From positions 1-54,796 of the forward strand of contig JALOMO010000001.1 of assembly GCA_025455395.1 (NCBI GenBank): a DNA stretch of 54,796 nucleotides, given 5' to 3'. Below are positions 1 to 9,219 of this stretch, in pieces. The translations under genes were made by a program, and so were the position numbers. The DNA comes from Bacteroidales bacterium (GTDB lineage Bacteria > Bacteroidota > Bacteroidia > Bacteroidales > VadinHA17). The notes beneath the pieces are model-generated. The model saw nothing but the letters and a program-made list of their open reading frames with translations, ran no database searches and was not told where the DNA came from. Numbering within the stretch: position 1 is the stretch's first letter; every line of letters starts with the position of its first letter.

Positions 1-1063
1 AAAAGTTCTGGTTTATAAATTTGAAATAGACTATTTTCCATCGCAGTTCAGCATTGGCGTATATAAAACCATCGCCCACAACCCTGTTCCTCATAAGACC
101 CCTGACAGTCTTGCTGCCGCCGAGGCCTTCAGAGTCGGTTCCCCTGAGGGCTGAGACTATCACCTGCGTCTGGTAATAAAATGGCACCTCTCCGAATATT
201 GTGTTCTGGTATCCTAGCCTGTATGCAAAACCCAGGTCACGTTCCTTGATGGTGAAATACTGTCTCCATGTAAAATAGAATTTCCCGAATGATGATTCTG
301 AGCCCAGAAACTGGGGAGCAACCTCAATCCCTGTCTCGGCCCAGATACCTTTCATCGGGCATGCACGGTTGTCGCGGCTGTCATATGAAAACCCTCCTTT
401 AAGGGAATTCACCCATCCTCCGTCGGCCTCCTCAGGCGAAATCAAACCGGCTCCCTTATAATATGAGAAAAGCAGTGGTACATCCTCAAGATAGTCCGGA
501 TCTCCGGGTTCTCTGTTTTTGTTGAGCCTGTCAAGGTCAACATCACTCATCTTGAAATTCTGAAAAGTAAGACCGGCATTCCACTTCCAGTTAGTTTCAC
601 CAATGTTGCCGATGAAGTCATTTTTAAACCTGAAGAGCTGCCTCTTGTTCCGGTAGAACACACGGCTGACATAATCATCCGATTCATCATTAACCCATGG
701 CTCATTGTAAATGGCATTATATCCGTTGAATCCATAGAATGTATAAGCCTGGTCAGGCAGGTAGGCCAGGTCACCAATATAACGAACCCCTTTGATGAGG
801 TAGTCGGTATCAAACATTAACCTGAGTGTTGAGCTCCCCTTGGTATATGTTGAAGCTTCAACATAAATCATCTTATAATAATTGGGATAAATGGATCCGT
901 CGCCGTAGTCAAACAGGTTGACAAGGGCTCCGTACTGAAAGCCAAGGTCAGTGCTGTAGGTTATAGTGGGCAGGGCACCGAAATTCCAGCCGGTTTTGGC
1001 TTCCTGGGCGATGGCAGAGCTGCCCAGAAGGGCCACTAATAGAATAAATGCGAGTTTCTTCAT
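1..1063 (-). CDS. BamA/TamA-like outer-membrane beta-barrel protein (3' end cut by window)
   Basis: The minus strand is open from the ATG at 1063 to the window edge, giving about 354 residues with the C-terminus missing. It begins with a signal peptide (MKKLAFILLVALLGSSAIAQ) and continues as alternating hydrophobic and aromatic strands typical of an outer-membrane barrel. Near residues 323-340 it reads GGSKTVRGLMRNRVVGDGF, which resembles the conserved VRG-containing segment of the Omp85/surface-antigen barrel; YANAELRWKIVYFK follows. No POTRA domain is visible before the barrel, so it is a short, barrel-only relative rather than BamA itself. The gene is divergent from hutI with about 96 bases between the starts. 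Family assignment rests on the barrel motif; the substrate is unknown. Confidence 0.75.
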   Translation of the reverse strand, partial: MKKLAFILLVALLGSSAIAQEAKTGWNFGALPTITYSTDLGFQYGALVNLFDYGDGSIYPNYYKMIYVEASTYTKGSSTLRLMFDTDYLIKGVRYIGDLAYLPDQAYTFYGFNGYNAIYNEPWVNDESDDYVSRVFYRNKRQLFRFKNDFIGNIGETNWKWNAGLTFQNFKMSDVDLDRLNKNREPGDPDYLEDVPLLFSYYKGAGLISPEEADGGWVNSLKGGFSYDSRDNRACPMKGIWAETGIEVAPQFLGSESSFGKFYFTWRQYFTIKERDLGFAYRLGYQNTIFGEVPFYYQTQVIVSALRGTDSEGLGGSKTVRGLMRNRVVGDGFIYANAELRWKIVYFKFINQNF

Positions 1064-1159
1064 ATGGTCTGTTTTAGTAACAAGAGTAAAGATATAGAAA
1101 AATGCTCCTCATATCCTAATATTTTTTATTGCTACCTTAGCAGGCTCAAGCCTGAAGCC

Positions 1160-2440
1160 ATGAGCCTGTTAATATATAATATAGGTATGCTCGTGCAGAC
1201 ACGTGAAGAACCGGTCGCTTTTGTTGCCGGAAGTGACATGGCACGGCTGCCTTTCATTGAAGATGGCTGGCTTCTCATAGAAGACGGCATTATCGCCGGG
1301 TACGGGTCATCAAGGGAGATGCCTCTCTTCAGCGATGCCCTTGAGAGGCTTGATGCCGGGGGTGGGTTTCTTTTTCCCTCTTTCTGCGACTCTCATACAC
1401 ATATTGTTTACACCGGCAGCCGTGAGAAGGAGTATACTGATAAGATCAGGGGCCTTTCATACGAAGAGATAGCGAAGAGAGGGGGAGGGATACTTAATTC
1501 TGCAAGGATGCTTCATGATACCTCAGAGGAGGAGCTCTTCAGGCAGTCGATGGACCGTGTGCGTGAGATCATCGGCTTCGGAACCGGAGCCGTGGAGATA
1601 AAAAGCGGTTACGGACTCACCACAGAAGATGAGCTTAAGATGCTCAGGGTTATAAGAAGGATAAAACATGAGTCACCGCTTACGGTAAAGGCAACCTTCC
1701 TTGGGGCACATGCCATACCATTGAAGTACAGAGATAACAGGAGAGGATATATAGACCTGGTCATCAATGAGATGATACCTGCCGTGGCCGCGGAACGGCT
1801 GGCTGATTATATCGATGTCTTTTGCGACAAAGGCTTCTTCACGGTCGGGGAGACATCAAAGATTCTTGAGGCTGGAGCACGATATGGCCTCCGCCCCAAG
1901 ATGCATGCCAACGAACTTGATTACTCAGGAGGCATACAGACGGGGGTGAAGTACGGAGCCCTCTCAGTTGACCACCTGGAATATACGGGAGAAGAGGAGA
2001 TCAACACTCTTATCGGTAGTGGTACTATGCCAACACTCTTACCTGGCGCTGCCTTCTTCCTGGGGATGGTTGACCCTCCGGCTCGCAGGATGATCGAAGC
2101 AGGACTGCCCCTGGCATTGGCAAGTGACTATAACCCGGGCTCCTCACCCTCAGGCAATATGAAATTCATCATGTCGCTCGGGTGTATTAAGCTCAGGCTG
2201 CTGCCCGAGGAGGTGATCAATGCTGTGACAATCAATGCTGCTTATGCTATGGGCGTTTCAGAGACACATGGATCTATTACTGTGGGGAAACAGGCTGATC
2301 TTTTTATTACCAAAAAAATACCTTCATTTGAGTTCATGCCCTACGCTTATGGCAGTAACTTGATTGATAAAGTTATTCTGAATGGAGAAGTAGTAGTAGT
2401 CGGCAGTCAGCAATCGGCAGTCAGCAGTAATGAAATTTGA
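1160..2440 (+). CDS. hutI: Imidazolonepropionase
   Basis: This amidohydrolase opens the ring of 4-imidazolone-5-propionate to N-formimino-glutamate, the third step of histidine degradation, in the cytoplasm. The metal-binding HTH lies at residues 79-81 (FCDSHTHIVYTGSREKEY), followed by GTGAVEIKSGYGL, GAHAIPLKYR, MHANELDYSGG, SVDHLEYTGEEE and ASDYNPGSSPSGNM, all typical of HutI. The frame is open upstream to 1064, but the family start fits the ATG at 1160 (MSLLIYNIGMLV); the extra 32 residues would reach into the divergent promoter region. The C-terminus is odd: after KVILNGEVVVV it runs into a 7-base-periodic repeat, so its last dozen or so residues (GSQQSAVSSNEI) look repeat-derived. ftcD, the next enzyme of the pathway, follows. 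hutH and hutU are not in the window. Confidence 0.93.
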   Translation: MSLLIYNIGMLVQTREEPVAFVAGSDMARLPFIEDGWLLIEDGIIAGYGSSREMPLFSDALERLDAGGGFLFPSFCDSHTHIVYTGSREKEYTDKIRGLSYEEIAKRGGGILNSARMLHDTSEEELFRQSMDRVREIIGFGTGAVEIKSGYGLTTEDELKMLRVIRRIKHESPLTVKATFLGAHAIPLKYRDNRRGYIDLVINEMIPAVAAERLADYIDVFCDKGFFTVGETSKILEAGARYGLRPKMHANELDYSGGIQTGVKYGALSVDHLEYTGEEEINTLIGSGTMPTLLPGAAFFLGMVDPPARRMIEAGLPLALASDYNPGSSPSGNMKFIMSLGCIKLRLLPEEVINAVTINAAYAMGVSETHGSITVGKQADLFITKKIPSFEFMPYAYGSNLIDKVILNGEVVVVGSQQSAVSSNEI

Positions 2441-2605
2441 AGACTGAAGACTGAAGACTGAAAACTGATAACAGACAACAGACAACAGAAAAAAAAGTTA
2501 TCGGTTATCGGTTGTCGGTTATCGGTTAAATTTTGGACGACAAACAGACAACAGACAACAGACAACAGACAACAGACAACAGACAACAGACAACAGACAA
2601 CATTC
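2398..2605 (+). repeat. Heptamer tandem-repeat cluster between hutI and ftcD
   Basis: Several tracts with a 7-base period stand side by side. A CAGTCAG/CAATCGG mixture overlaps the hutI 3' end (about 2398-2428). It is followed by GACTGAA copies (about 2440-2470), two or three CAACAGA copies (about 2470-2489), TATCGGT copies (about 2499-2526), and a run of about eight CAACAGA copies (2541-2602). The last tract ends about ten bases before the ftcD ATG, where a ribosome would bind. There are no unique spacers between units, so it is not a CRISPR array. Confidence 0.85.
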
Positions 2606-2611
2606 AATACA

Positions 2612-4309
2612 ATGAGTACAAAGCAGCTAATAGAATGCGTCCCCAACTTCAGCGAGGGGCGTGACATGGGGATTATAAAACAGATCACGGATGAGATTGA
2701 GTCTGTGGAAGGTATCAGGCTTCTTGATGTAGATCCGGGAAGGGATACTAACCGTACTGTAGTTACCTTTGTCGGTGAGCCTGAACCCGTTTGCGAAGCT
2801 GCCTTCAGGGCAGTAAGGAAGGCAGCTGAGCTTATCGACATGACAAAGCACACCGGTGCTCACCCCCGCATGGGTGCCACCGATGTATGTCCGCTGGTGC
2901 CTGTCTCAGCCATTACGATGGCGGAGACGGTTGCCTATGCCCGGAGACTGGCAGAGAGGATAGGGAAAGAGCTTGAGATTCCGGTCTATTGTTATGAGGA
3001 GGCTGCTTTTGAGCCCAAGAGAAAAAACCTTGCCAGTGTCAGGGAAGGTGAGTATGAAGGACTGAGGATGAAGATCGACGACCCAGCCTGGAAACCTGAT
3101 TTCGGGCCGGCTAAGTTTAATGCCGGCGCCGGGGCTGTCATTGTGGGAGCCCGCGATTTTCTTGTTGCCTTTAATGTGAACCTTAACACTACCTCAGTCC
3201 GACGTGCTAACGCCATCGCCTTCGATGTCAGGGAGCGGGGCCGTGAGAAAAGAGAGGGAGATCCGGCAACAGGCAAGGTGGTAAAAGATGCAAACGGTGA
3301 GCCGGTGATGATACCCGGATCACTAAAAGCTGTCAAGGCCATTGGCTGGTATATCCCTGAGTACGGTTTCGCACAGATATCCATGAACCTGACAAATATA
3401 GGTGTCACACCGGTGCATGTTGCCTTTGATGAGGTATGCAGTAAGGCAGAGGCGAGAGGTGTGCGTGTGACAGGCTCTGAGCTTGTCGGATTGATACCAC
3501 TGAAGTCAATGCTTGATGCCGGAAGATACTTCCTGCACAAACAGCAGCGCTCTGCAGGCCTCTCTGACGGTGAGCTTATTGCTGCAGCTGTGAGGTCAAT
3601 GGGGCTGTCAGAGCTGAAGCCATTTGTGCCGCGTGAAAAGATCATCGAATATATTCTGGAAGATACAAGCCGCAAAAAACTGGTTGATATGCCCATGTCA
3701 TCGTTTGTCTGGGAGACCTCTTCCGAGTCAGTGGCTCCGGGCGGCGGATCGGTGTCAGCGGCTATGGGTGCCATGGGAGCTGCACTTGGAACGATGGTGG
3801 CCAACCTTTCGAGCCATAAGAGAGGCTGGGATGCCAGGTGGGAAGAGTTTGCCGGATGGGCAGAGAAGGGGGCCGTGATACAGAAGAGGCTGCTGGAACT
3901 GGTTGATGAGGACACCGAGGCATTCAACGCCATAATGAAAGCCTTTGAGATGCCTAAGGGCAGTGATCAGGAGAAGGCTGCCAGGGCGGCAGCTGTTGAA
4001 CTGGCTACAAAGGGAGCCGCGCTGGTGCCGCTGACAGTGATGAAGGAGACAATAAAAGTCTTTGACCTGCTCGGGGAAATGGTACTTAAGGGCAACCCCA
4101 GCTCTGTCACTGACGCTGCAGTGGGAGTGCTTGCTGCCAGGGCTTGTATCAGAGGGGCTTACCTGAATGTCAGGATAAATGTCAGCGGGATCAAAGACAA
4201 AACCTTTGCAGAGAGGCTCCTAAAGGAGGGAGCTGAGATAGAAAAACAAGCTGCAGACTATGAGATGAAAATATTAGCTGAGGTTGAAGGATTATTTCAT
4301 GCTAAATAA
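2612..4309 (+). CDS. ftcD: Glutamate formimidoyltransferase / formimidotetrahydrofolate cyclodeaminase fusion
   Basis: This bifunctional enzyme moves the formimino group of N-formimino-glutamate to tetrahydrofolate and then releases ammonia to give methenyl-THF, which ends histidine breakdown. Residues 1 to about 300 are the transferase (IECVPNFSEGRD, DTNRTVVTFVG, HTGAHPRMGATDVCPLVP, FNVNLNTTSVRRANAIA). Residues from about 355 to 565 are the cyclodeaminase (ESVAPGGGSVSAAMGAMGAA, LVDEDTEAFNAIMKAF, GNPSSVTDAAVG). At 565 residues it has the usual length of the fused form. The ATG at 2612 directly follows a heptamer repeat tract. It is co-directional with hutI, so an operon is likely unless the 171-base repeat spacer interrupts it. 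Confidence 0.95.
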   Translation: MSTKQLIECVPNFSEGRDMGIIKQITDEIESVEGIRLLDVDPGRDTNRTVVTFVGEPEPVCEAAFRAVRKAAELIDMTKHTGAHPRMGATDVCPLVPVSAITMAETVAYARRLAERIGKELEIPVYCYEEAAFEPKRKNLASVREGEYEGLRMKIDDPAWKPDFGPAKFNAGAGAVIVGARDFLVAFNVNLNTTSVRRANAIAFDVRERGREKREGDPATGKVVKDANGEPVMIPGSLKAVKAIGWYIPEYGFAQISMNLTNIGVTPVHVAFDEVCSKAEARGVRVTGSELVGLIPLKSMLDAGRYFLHKQQRSAGLSDGELIAAAVRSMGLSELKPFVPREKIIEYILEDTSRKKLVDMPMSSFVWETSSESVAPGGGSVSAAMGAMGAALGTMVANLSSHKRGWDARWEEFAGWAEKGAVIQKRLLELVDEDTEAFNAIMKAFEMPKGSDQEKAARAAAVELATKGAALVPLTVMKETIKVFDLLGEMVLKGNPSSVTDAAVGVLAARACIRGAYLNVRINVSGIKDKTFAERLLKEGAEIEKQAADYEMKILAEVEGLFHAK

Positions 4310-4379
4310 CATCAGATACAGTATAAAGAAAACTTTTTTCTATATTGCCAATGTTTCACTAACCCTAAACTAACATCAG

Positions 4380-7300
4380 ATGAAAAAACAATTGATGATG
4401 TTTGTACTGTTGATGGTTACAGGCCTATTTGCATTTGGCCAGACAGTACAGATCACCGGTGTGGTAACCAGCTCTGAAGACGGGCTTCCGCTACCGGGTG
4501 TAACCGTAAAAGTGCAGGGAACCACCATCGGGTCAGTAACAGGTCCTGACGGTGTTTATACACTGCAGGTACCAAGAGAGGCAACTGCTCTTGAATTCTC
4601 ATTTATCGGGATGCAGAGCCAGGTTGTAGAGATTAGCGGGCAGACCAGGATCAATGTTAGCCTTTCTCCTGATCTTGTTGCTATGGATGAAGTGGTTGTA
4701 ATCGCTTATGGTACAGCCAAGAAAGGTTCATTCACAGGGGCCACCGCTCAGATCGAAAGCAAGAAGATAGAAACCAGGCCTATTGCCAACGTCACCCAGG
4801 CTATCGAGGGTACCAACCCCGGTATCCAGGCGACATCAGCAAGCGGCCAGCCGGGTTCAGGTCAGGATATACGTATCCGTGGTTTCGGATCGGTCTCCGC
4901 TTCAAACGCTCCTTTATACGTTGTTGACGGTGTTCCCTACTCAGGTTCAATAGGCAACCTTAACAGCCAGGACATCGAGAGCATCTCCGTACTTAAGGAT
5001 GCAGCATCATCTGCTCTCTACGGCAACAAGGCAGCCAACGGTGTCGTGATGATCACAACGAAGCGCGGAAGCAAGAGCCGTTCTTCTGTTCAGTTCACCA
5101 CAACACAGGGACTAAGCACCAGGTCAATACCTGAATACGAGAGGGTAGGAGCACTTGCTTATTACCCGCTTATGTGGGAGGCTGACTATCACAGGCAGGT
5201 ATATGCTGCAACACCGGTTGATCCGGCTACTGCAGCTCAGAATTCGACAAATAACCTTATTGCACGCGTCGGGTATAACATTACCACCCTTCCCAACAAT
5301 CAGATTGTCGGAACTGACGGTCTTCTTAACCCTGATGCTGAGATCCTTGGAGATTATGCAGGCGATCTTGACTGGCAGGAGCCTATTATGAGACAGGGAT
5401 ATCGCGGTGAATACGGCCTTACTTTCAACGGTGGAGATGATAAGAGTGACTATTATGTATCTCTCGGTTATCTCAATGAAAAAGGCTACGTGATCAAGTC
5501 AGATTATGAGCGCTTCACAGGCCGTATCAATGTCAATACCACCCCGAAGAAATGGATTCGCACCGGTCTCAATCTTTCCGGAACAATGACCGAATCAAAT
5601 GTTGCATCATCGGGCGGCACAAGCTATGTCAACCCCTTCTTCTTCACGAGGAACATGGGGCCGATATATCCTGTGTATGCCCATGACCCGGCTACAGGTG
5701 ATTACCTTATTGATCCTGCAACAGGTGAATACATATATGACTTAGGCAACCTTCCCGGTCTGCCGGCGAGACCAGCAGGGGCAAGCCCCGGTCGTCACGT
5801 CGTTGCTGAGACCGAATGGAATGATGATCTTTTCAAAAGAAATGTACTTGGTGCAAGAGCTTATATTGACATTATGTTCCTTAAGGGTTTCAAGTTCACC
5901 TTTAATGTAGCCTCCGATGTATCAGCCTACAACGGGGCAAGCTTTGAGAATAAGACTGTAGGTGACGGTGCACCTGCCGGAAGGGCTGACCGCGAGAACT
6001 CCCTTACCTCGAGCTACACGATAAACCAGCTTCTTACCTATAATAAAACCTTTGATGTTCATTCGGTAGAGGCCCTTCTCGGTCATGAGAACTATGATTA
6101 TACATACAGCTATCTCCGCGGCTTCCGCCAGGGTCAGATAGTTGATGGAAATACCGAACTTGTGAATTTTACAACCACAAACAGTCTAACTTCATATACT
6201 GACAAGTACAGGACTGAGGGTTATTTTGCACGACTGAATTACAATTTCAATGAGAAGTACTTTATCTCGGGTTCATATCGCTATGACGGCTCCTCAAAGT
6301 TCTATAATGATACACGCTGGGGAGGTTTCTGGTCTGTCAGCGCAGCATGGAGAATGGATGCAGAGAACTTCATCAAGTCACAGCAGTGGATTGATATATT
6401 GAAACTCAGGTCATCATACGGTGCTGTAGGAAGTGACAACGGAATTGACTTTTATGCATGGCAGGCGCGCTATAACATCGGGGTCAACAATGCACTCGAA
6501 CCAGGCTTTATCCAGGCAAACCTCGCCAATCAGTCACTTACATGGGAGTCAAACAACACATTTGACGTTGCACTGGAATTTGGACTGCTGAAAAGAGTTA
6601 CAGGATCACTTGAGTTCTATCACAGGATCTCATCAAACCTGCTCTTCTCTGTACCACTGCCGCTCTCAAGTGGTATCTCGAGCCAGCAGCAGAATGTAGG
6701 TACAATGTATAACCAGGGTATTGAAGCCCGGGTTGCAGTTGATGTTGTAAAGAAGCCCAGCTTCAGATGGAATATCGATGTCAACGCCTCAACCGTAAAG
6801 AACGAGATCACCAAGCTTCCTGAAGGACAGACCGAGATTATCCAGGGAACCAAGAAACTCATGGTAGGCCATTCAATCTATGACTTCTGGCTGAGAGACT
6901 GGTACGGTGTTGACCCGGCTGACGGGGCTGCCCTGTATGATGCCAATATCAAGGACTTTACAACGCAGGCAACGAACCTTAGAATTATCAATGAGACTGA
7001 CACTGTGAGTATCAGCCAGAACAATGCCAAGTATGCATATCACGGAAGTGCAATTCCTGATCTCCTTGGAGGTATAACGAACACCTTTACTTATAAGTCG
7101 TTTGAACTTTCAATTCTTGCCACCTTCCAGATTGGCGGTGAAATATATGATGGAACTTATGCTTCACTTATGCATGCCGGCAATTACGGAAATGCAAGTC
7201 ATGTTGACATCCTGAATCGTTGGCAGAATCCTGGAGACATCACAGATGTGCCAAGGCTTGACTTCGCGCAGCTGACACCGTTCACTTCTGCATCGGACCG

Positions 7301-7538
7301 CTGGCTGGTAGATGCCTCATTCTTCAGTGTTAAAAATGTCACCTTCAGCTATAACCTCCCGGCCTCACTTACTCAGAAAGCCGGTATGAAAGGTGCCAGG
7401 GTATGGCTGAGCGGTGAAAACCTTCTTCTGCTCAATGCACGAACGGGTCTTGACCCGCAGGGTTCATTTGCAGGTACGACCGACAACGTATATACTCCGT
7501 CAAGGATAGTTACGTTAGGAATTAATGTATCACTCTAA
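4380..7538 (+). CDS. SusC/RagA-family TonB-dependent outer-membrane transporter (first pair)
   Basis: This TonB-dependent receptor of 1052 residues probably forms the barrel of a SusCD importer for oligosaccharides or peptides. It starts with a signal peptide ending in FAFGQ. A carboxypeptidase-regulatory-like domain follows at about 22-100 (GVVTSSEDGLPLPGVTVKV, GSVTGPDGVYTLQVP). Next come the TonB-box region (MDEVVVIAYGTAKKGSFTGA) and the plug (IRGFGSVSASNAPLYVVDG, VLKDAASSALYGNKAANGVV), then a long barrel ending in RIVTLGINVSL. It is followed after 13 bases by its SusD partner. No glycoside hydrolase, sulfatase or anti-sigma gene accompanies the pair, so the substrate cannot be read from context. 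The 70 bases upstream of the ATG hold no clear consensus promoter. Confidence 0.95.
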   Translation: MKKQLMMFVLLMVTGLFAFGQTVQITGVVTSSEDGLPLPGVTVKVQGTTIGSVTGPDGVYTLQVPREATALEFSFIGMQSQVVEISGQTRINVSLSPDLVAMDEVVVIAYGTAKKGSFTGATAQIESKKIETRPIANVTQAIEGTNPGIQATSASGQPGSGQDIRIRGFGSVSASNAPLYVVDGVPYSGSIGNLNSQDIESISVLKDAASSALYGNKAANGVVMITTKRGSKSRSSVQFTTTQGLSTRSIPEYERVGALAYYPLMWEADYHRQVYAATPVDPATAAQNSTNNLIARVGYNITTLPNNQIVGTDGLLNPDAEILGDYAGDLDWQEPIMRQGYRGEYGLTFNGGDDKSDYYVSLGYLNEKGYVIKSDYERFTGRINVNTTPKKWIRTGLNLSGTMTESNVASSGGTSYVNPFFFTRNMGPIYPVYAHDPATGDYLIDPATGEYIYDLGNLPGLPARPAGASPGRHVVAETEWNDDLFKRNVLGARAYIDIMFLKGFKFTFNVASDVSAYNGASFENKTVGDGAPAGRADRENSLTSSYTINQLLTYNKTFDVHSVEALLGHENYDYTYSYLRGFRQGQIVDGNTELVNFTTTNSLTSYTDKYRTEGYFARLNYNFNEKYFISGSYRYDGSSKFYNDTRWGGFWSVSAAWRMDAENFIKSQQWIDILKLRSSYGAVGSDNGIDFYAWQARYNIGVNNALEPGFIQANLANQSLTWESNNTFDVALEFGLLKRVTGSLEFYHRISSNLLFSVPLPLSSGISSQQQNVGTMYNQGIEARVAVDVVKKPSFRWNIDVNASTVKNEITKLPEGQTEIIQGTKKLMVGHSIYDFWLRDWYGVDPADGAALYDANIKDFTTQATNLRIINETDTVSISQNNAKYAYHGSAIPDLLGGITNTFTYKSFELSILATFQIGGEIYDGTYASLMHAGNYGNASHVDILNRWQNPGDITDVPRLDFAQLTPFTSASDRWLVDASFFSVKNVTFSYNLPASLTQKAGMKGARVWLSGENLLLLNARTGLDPQGSFAGTTDNVYTPSRIVTLGINVSL

Positions 7539-7551
7539 ATAATTATATACG

Positions 7552-9045
7552 ATGAAACGTCTTATATACTATACAATGATAACCGCTGCGCTGTCACTTT
7601 TTACAGTGTCATGCAGCGAGGACTATCTTGACACCCTGCCTACAGACCAGGTGTCAGCAGCCGATGCTTTTACAACTACGACCAATGCTATGCAGGCCCT
7701 GAACGGCATCCATCGCATAATGTACAACCAATGGCGCAACCAGGGCGAGGCAGGTGAAGGTTCTGTGATGATCAACCGTGATATGCTTGGTGAAGACCTT
7801 GTCATGACCTCAGCAGGAAACGGATGGTACAATAATACTTACAAATGGGTCGATCACAGAAACGAAACATCGAACGTTGACTCTTATCCATGGTGGGTAT
7901 ACTACCGGATCATTGCGAATGCCAACATGATCATCAACAACATAGACGGTGCCACAGGTCCGCAGGCTGACAAGAATATCATCAAGGGACAGGCTCTGCT
8001 GTACAGGGCATGGGGTCATTTCAACCTCGTTCAGCTCTACGGCAAGCGTTATGTAGCAGGCACTCCCAACGATCAGCTTGGTGTTCCTATTATGCTTACC
8101 AACAATTTTGACGGTCAGCCGCGTAACACTGTTGAAGAGGTTTATGACCAGGTGGAAACCGACCTTGAAGAGGCTGCGACACTACTTGCAACATACACCA
8201 GACCCAACAAGTCGCACATGAACCTGAGCGTTGTAAGAGGTGTGCAGGCACGTGTTGCCCTGACCAAGCAGGACTGGGCTTCTGCAGCATCGTTTGCAGT
8301 GCAGGCACGCACAGGGTATTCACTCATGACTACAGCTGAATATACCGGTGGCTTCAACAACTACACCAACAGGGAGTGGATGTGGGGAAGCACTGTAATT
8401 GCAGACCAGACAACATATTTTTATTCATTCTTTGCATATATGTCAAGGAACTTCAGTTCAACGAACATAAGGGGTAATCCCAAGGCAATCAACAGGGTTC
8501 TCTGGAATGACCTGGCCTTCACACCTACTGATGCACGTAAGCTGAACTTTGACCCGACAGGTGCACATACTGCATTGGCACTTCCTTCAACGTTCTCCAA
8601 GTTTCCTTATACAAGTCAGAAGTTTATTGCTGCCGGTGGTGCTGACAGCCGTGGTGATGTTGTCTATATGCGCGCAGCAGAGATGCTTCTTATTGAGGCA
8701 GAAGCTAATGCCCGCATGGGTGGGCATGACACCGAAGCACAGACAGCTCTGAATACTCTCAGGCAGGCTCGTGAGACCGTTCCGGCAAACTATATTGCAT
8801 CTACCAATACCGGGGATGCTCTTATAAATGAGATTATGCTGAACCGCAGGCTTGAGCTCTGGGGAGAAGGGTTCCGTTTCACCGACCTGAAACGCCTTAA
8901 CCTGCCACTAAACAGGAACGGAGCAAACCATAATACAGCACTTGCAGTTATTATGGATATTCCGGCTGGCGATGTGCGCTGGGAATGGCTGATACCCAAG
9001 GCTGAAATGGATGCTAACAAACAGATGGTTCAGAATCCGCTTTAA
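7552..9045 (+). CDS. SusD/RagB-family nutrient-binding outer-membrane lipoprotein (first pair)
   Basis: This 497-residue protein is the surface lipoprotein lid of the preceding SusC transporter. The signal peptide ends at a lipobox with Cys21 (LFTVSC), followed by SEDYLDTLPTDQVSAADAF, a typical SusD start. The TPR-like helical core includes GQALLYRAWGHFNLVQLYGK and VYMRAAEMLLIEAEANARMG. The C-terminal SusD domain has LNRRLELWGEGFRFTDLKR and ends with the typical IPKAEMDANKQMVQNP. It is translated 13 bases after the SusC stop and is closed by a hairpin at 9071-9093, so the pair forms a two-gene transcription unit. The ligand cannot be inferred. Confidence 0.95.
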   Translation: MKRLIYYTMITAALSLFTVSCSEDYLDTLPTDQVSAADAFTTTTNAMQALNGIHRIMYNQWRNQGEAGEGSVMINRDMLGEDLVMTSAGNGWYNNTYKWVDHRNETSNVDSYPWWVYYRIIANANMIINNIDGATGPQADKNIIKGQALLYRAWGHFNLVQLYGKRYVAGTPNDQLGVPIMLTNNFDGQPRNTVEEVYDQVETDLEEAATLLATYTRPNKSHMNLSVVRGVQARVALTKQDWASAASFAVQARTGYSLMTTAEYTGGFNNYTNREWMWGSTVIADQTTYFYSFFAYMSRNFSSTNIRGNPKAINRVLWNDLAFTPTDARKLNFDPTGAHTALALPSTFSKFPYTSQKFIAAGGADSRGDVVYMRAAEMLLIEAEANARMGGHDTEAQTALNTLRQARETVPANYIASTNTGDALINEIMLNRRLELWGEGFRFTDLKRLNLPLNRNGANHNTALAVIMDIPAGDVRWEWLIPKAEMDANKQMVQNPL

Positions 9046-9070
9046 CGATCCATTCTGATATAAATGACGA

Positions 9071-9100
9071 AGGCTGCTCCTGGTGGGCAGCCTTTGCCAT
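9071..9100 (+). terminator. Hairpin terminator after the first susCD pair
   Basis: AGGCTGC at 9071-9077 pairs with GCAGCCT at 9087-9093 around a nine-base loop. The hairpin is followed by a T-rich but imperfect tail. It lies 26 bases after the SusD stop. Confidence 0.6.
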
Positions 9101-9141
9101 TATTATTTATGCTCATTTTAACCTATTAAGTGTTAAAAAGT

Positions 9142-9170
9142 GTTGCATATTGAAATAATTATTTAATTTG
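9142..9170 (+). promoter_or_regulatory. Candidate Bacteroidota-type promoter of the second susCD pair
   Basis: GTTG at 9142-9145 and TTAATTTG at 9163-9170 are separated by 17 bases. The downstream box differs from TAnnTTTG at one position. The site is about 50 bases before the SusC ATG in an AT-rich spacer that follows a terminator, so a promoter is expected here. Confidence 0.4.
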
Positions 9171-9219
9171 CGTAAATGAGATTTTCACATTAACCCTTAT
9201 TAACCTAAACTTTTAATGT

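Noticed and set aside
1064-1159. Upstream extension of hutI to an ATG at 1064
   Set aside because: The extra 32 residues are unlike HutI and would begin one base from the divergent gene start; the ATG at 1160 fits the family.
2407-2853. Minus-strand frame with repeated VCCLLSV peptides
   Set aside because: It is only the translation of the CAACAGA and other heptamer tracts plus antisense ftcD sequence.
2992-3933. 313-residue frame antisense to ftcD
   Set aside because: Low-complexity, Ser/Ala-rich translation opposite a strongly conserved gene; no domain recognisable.
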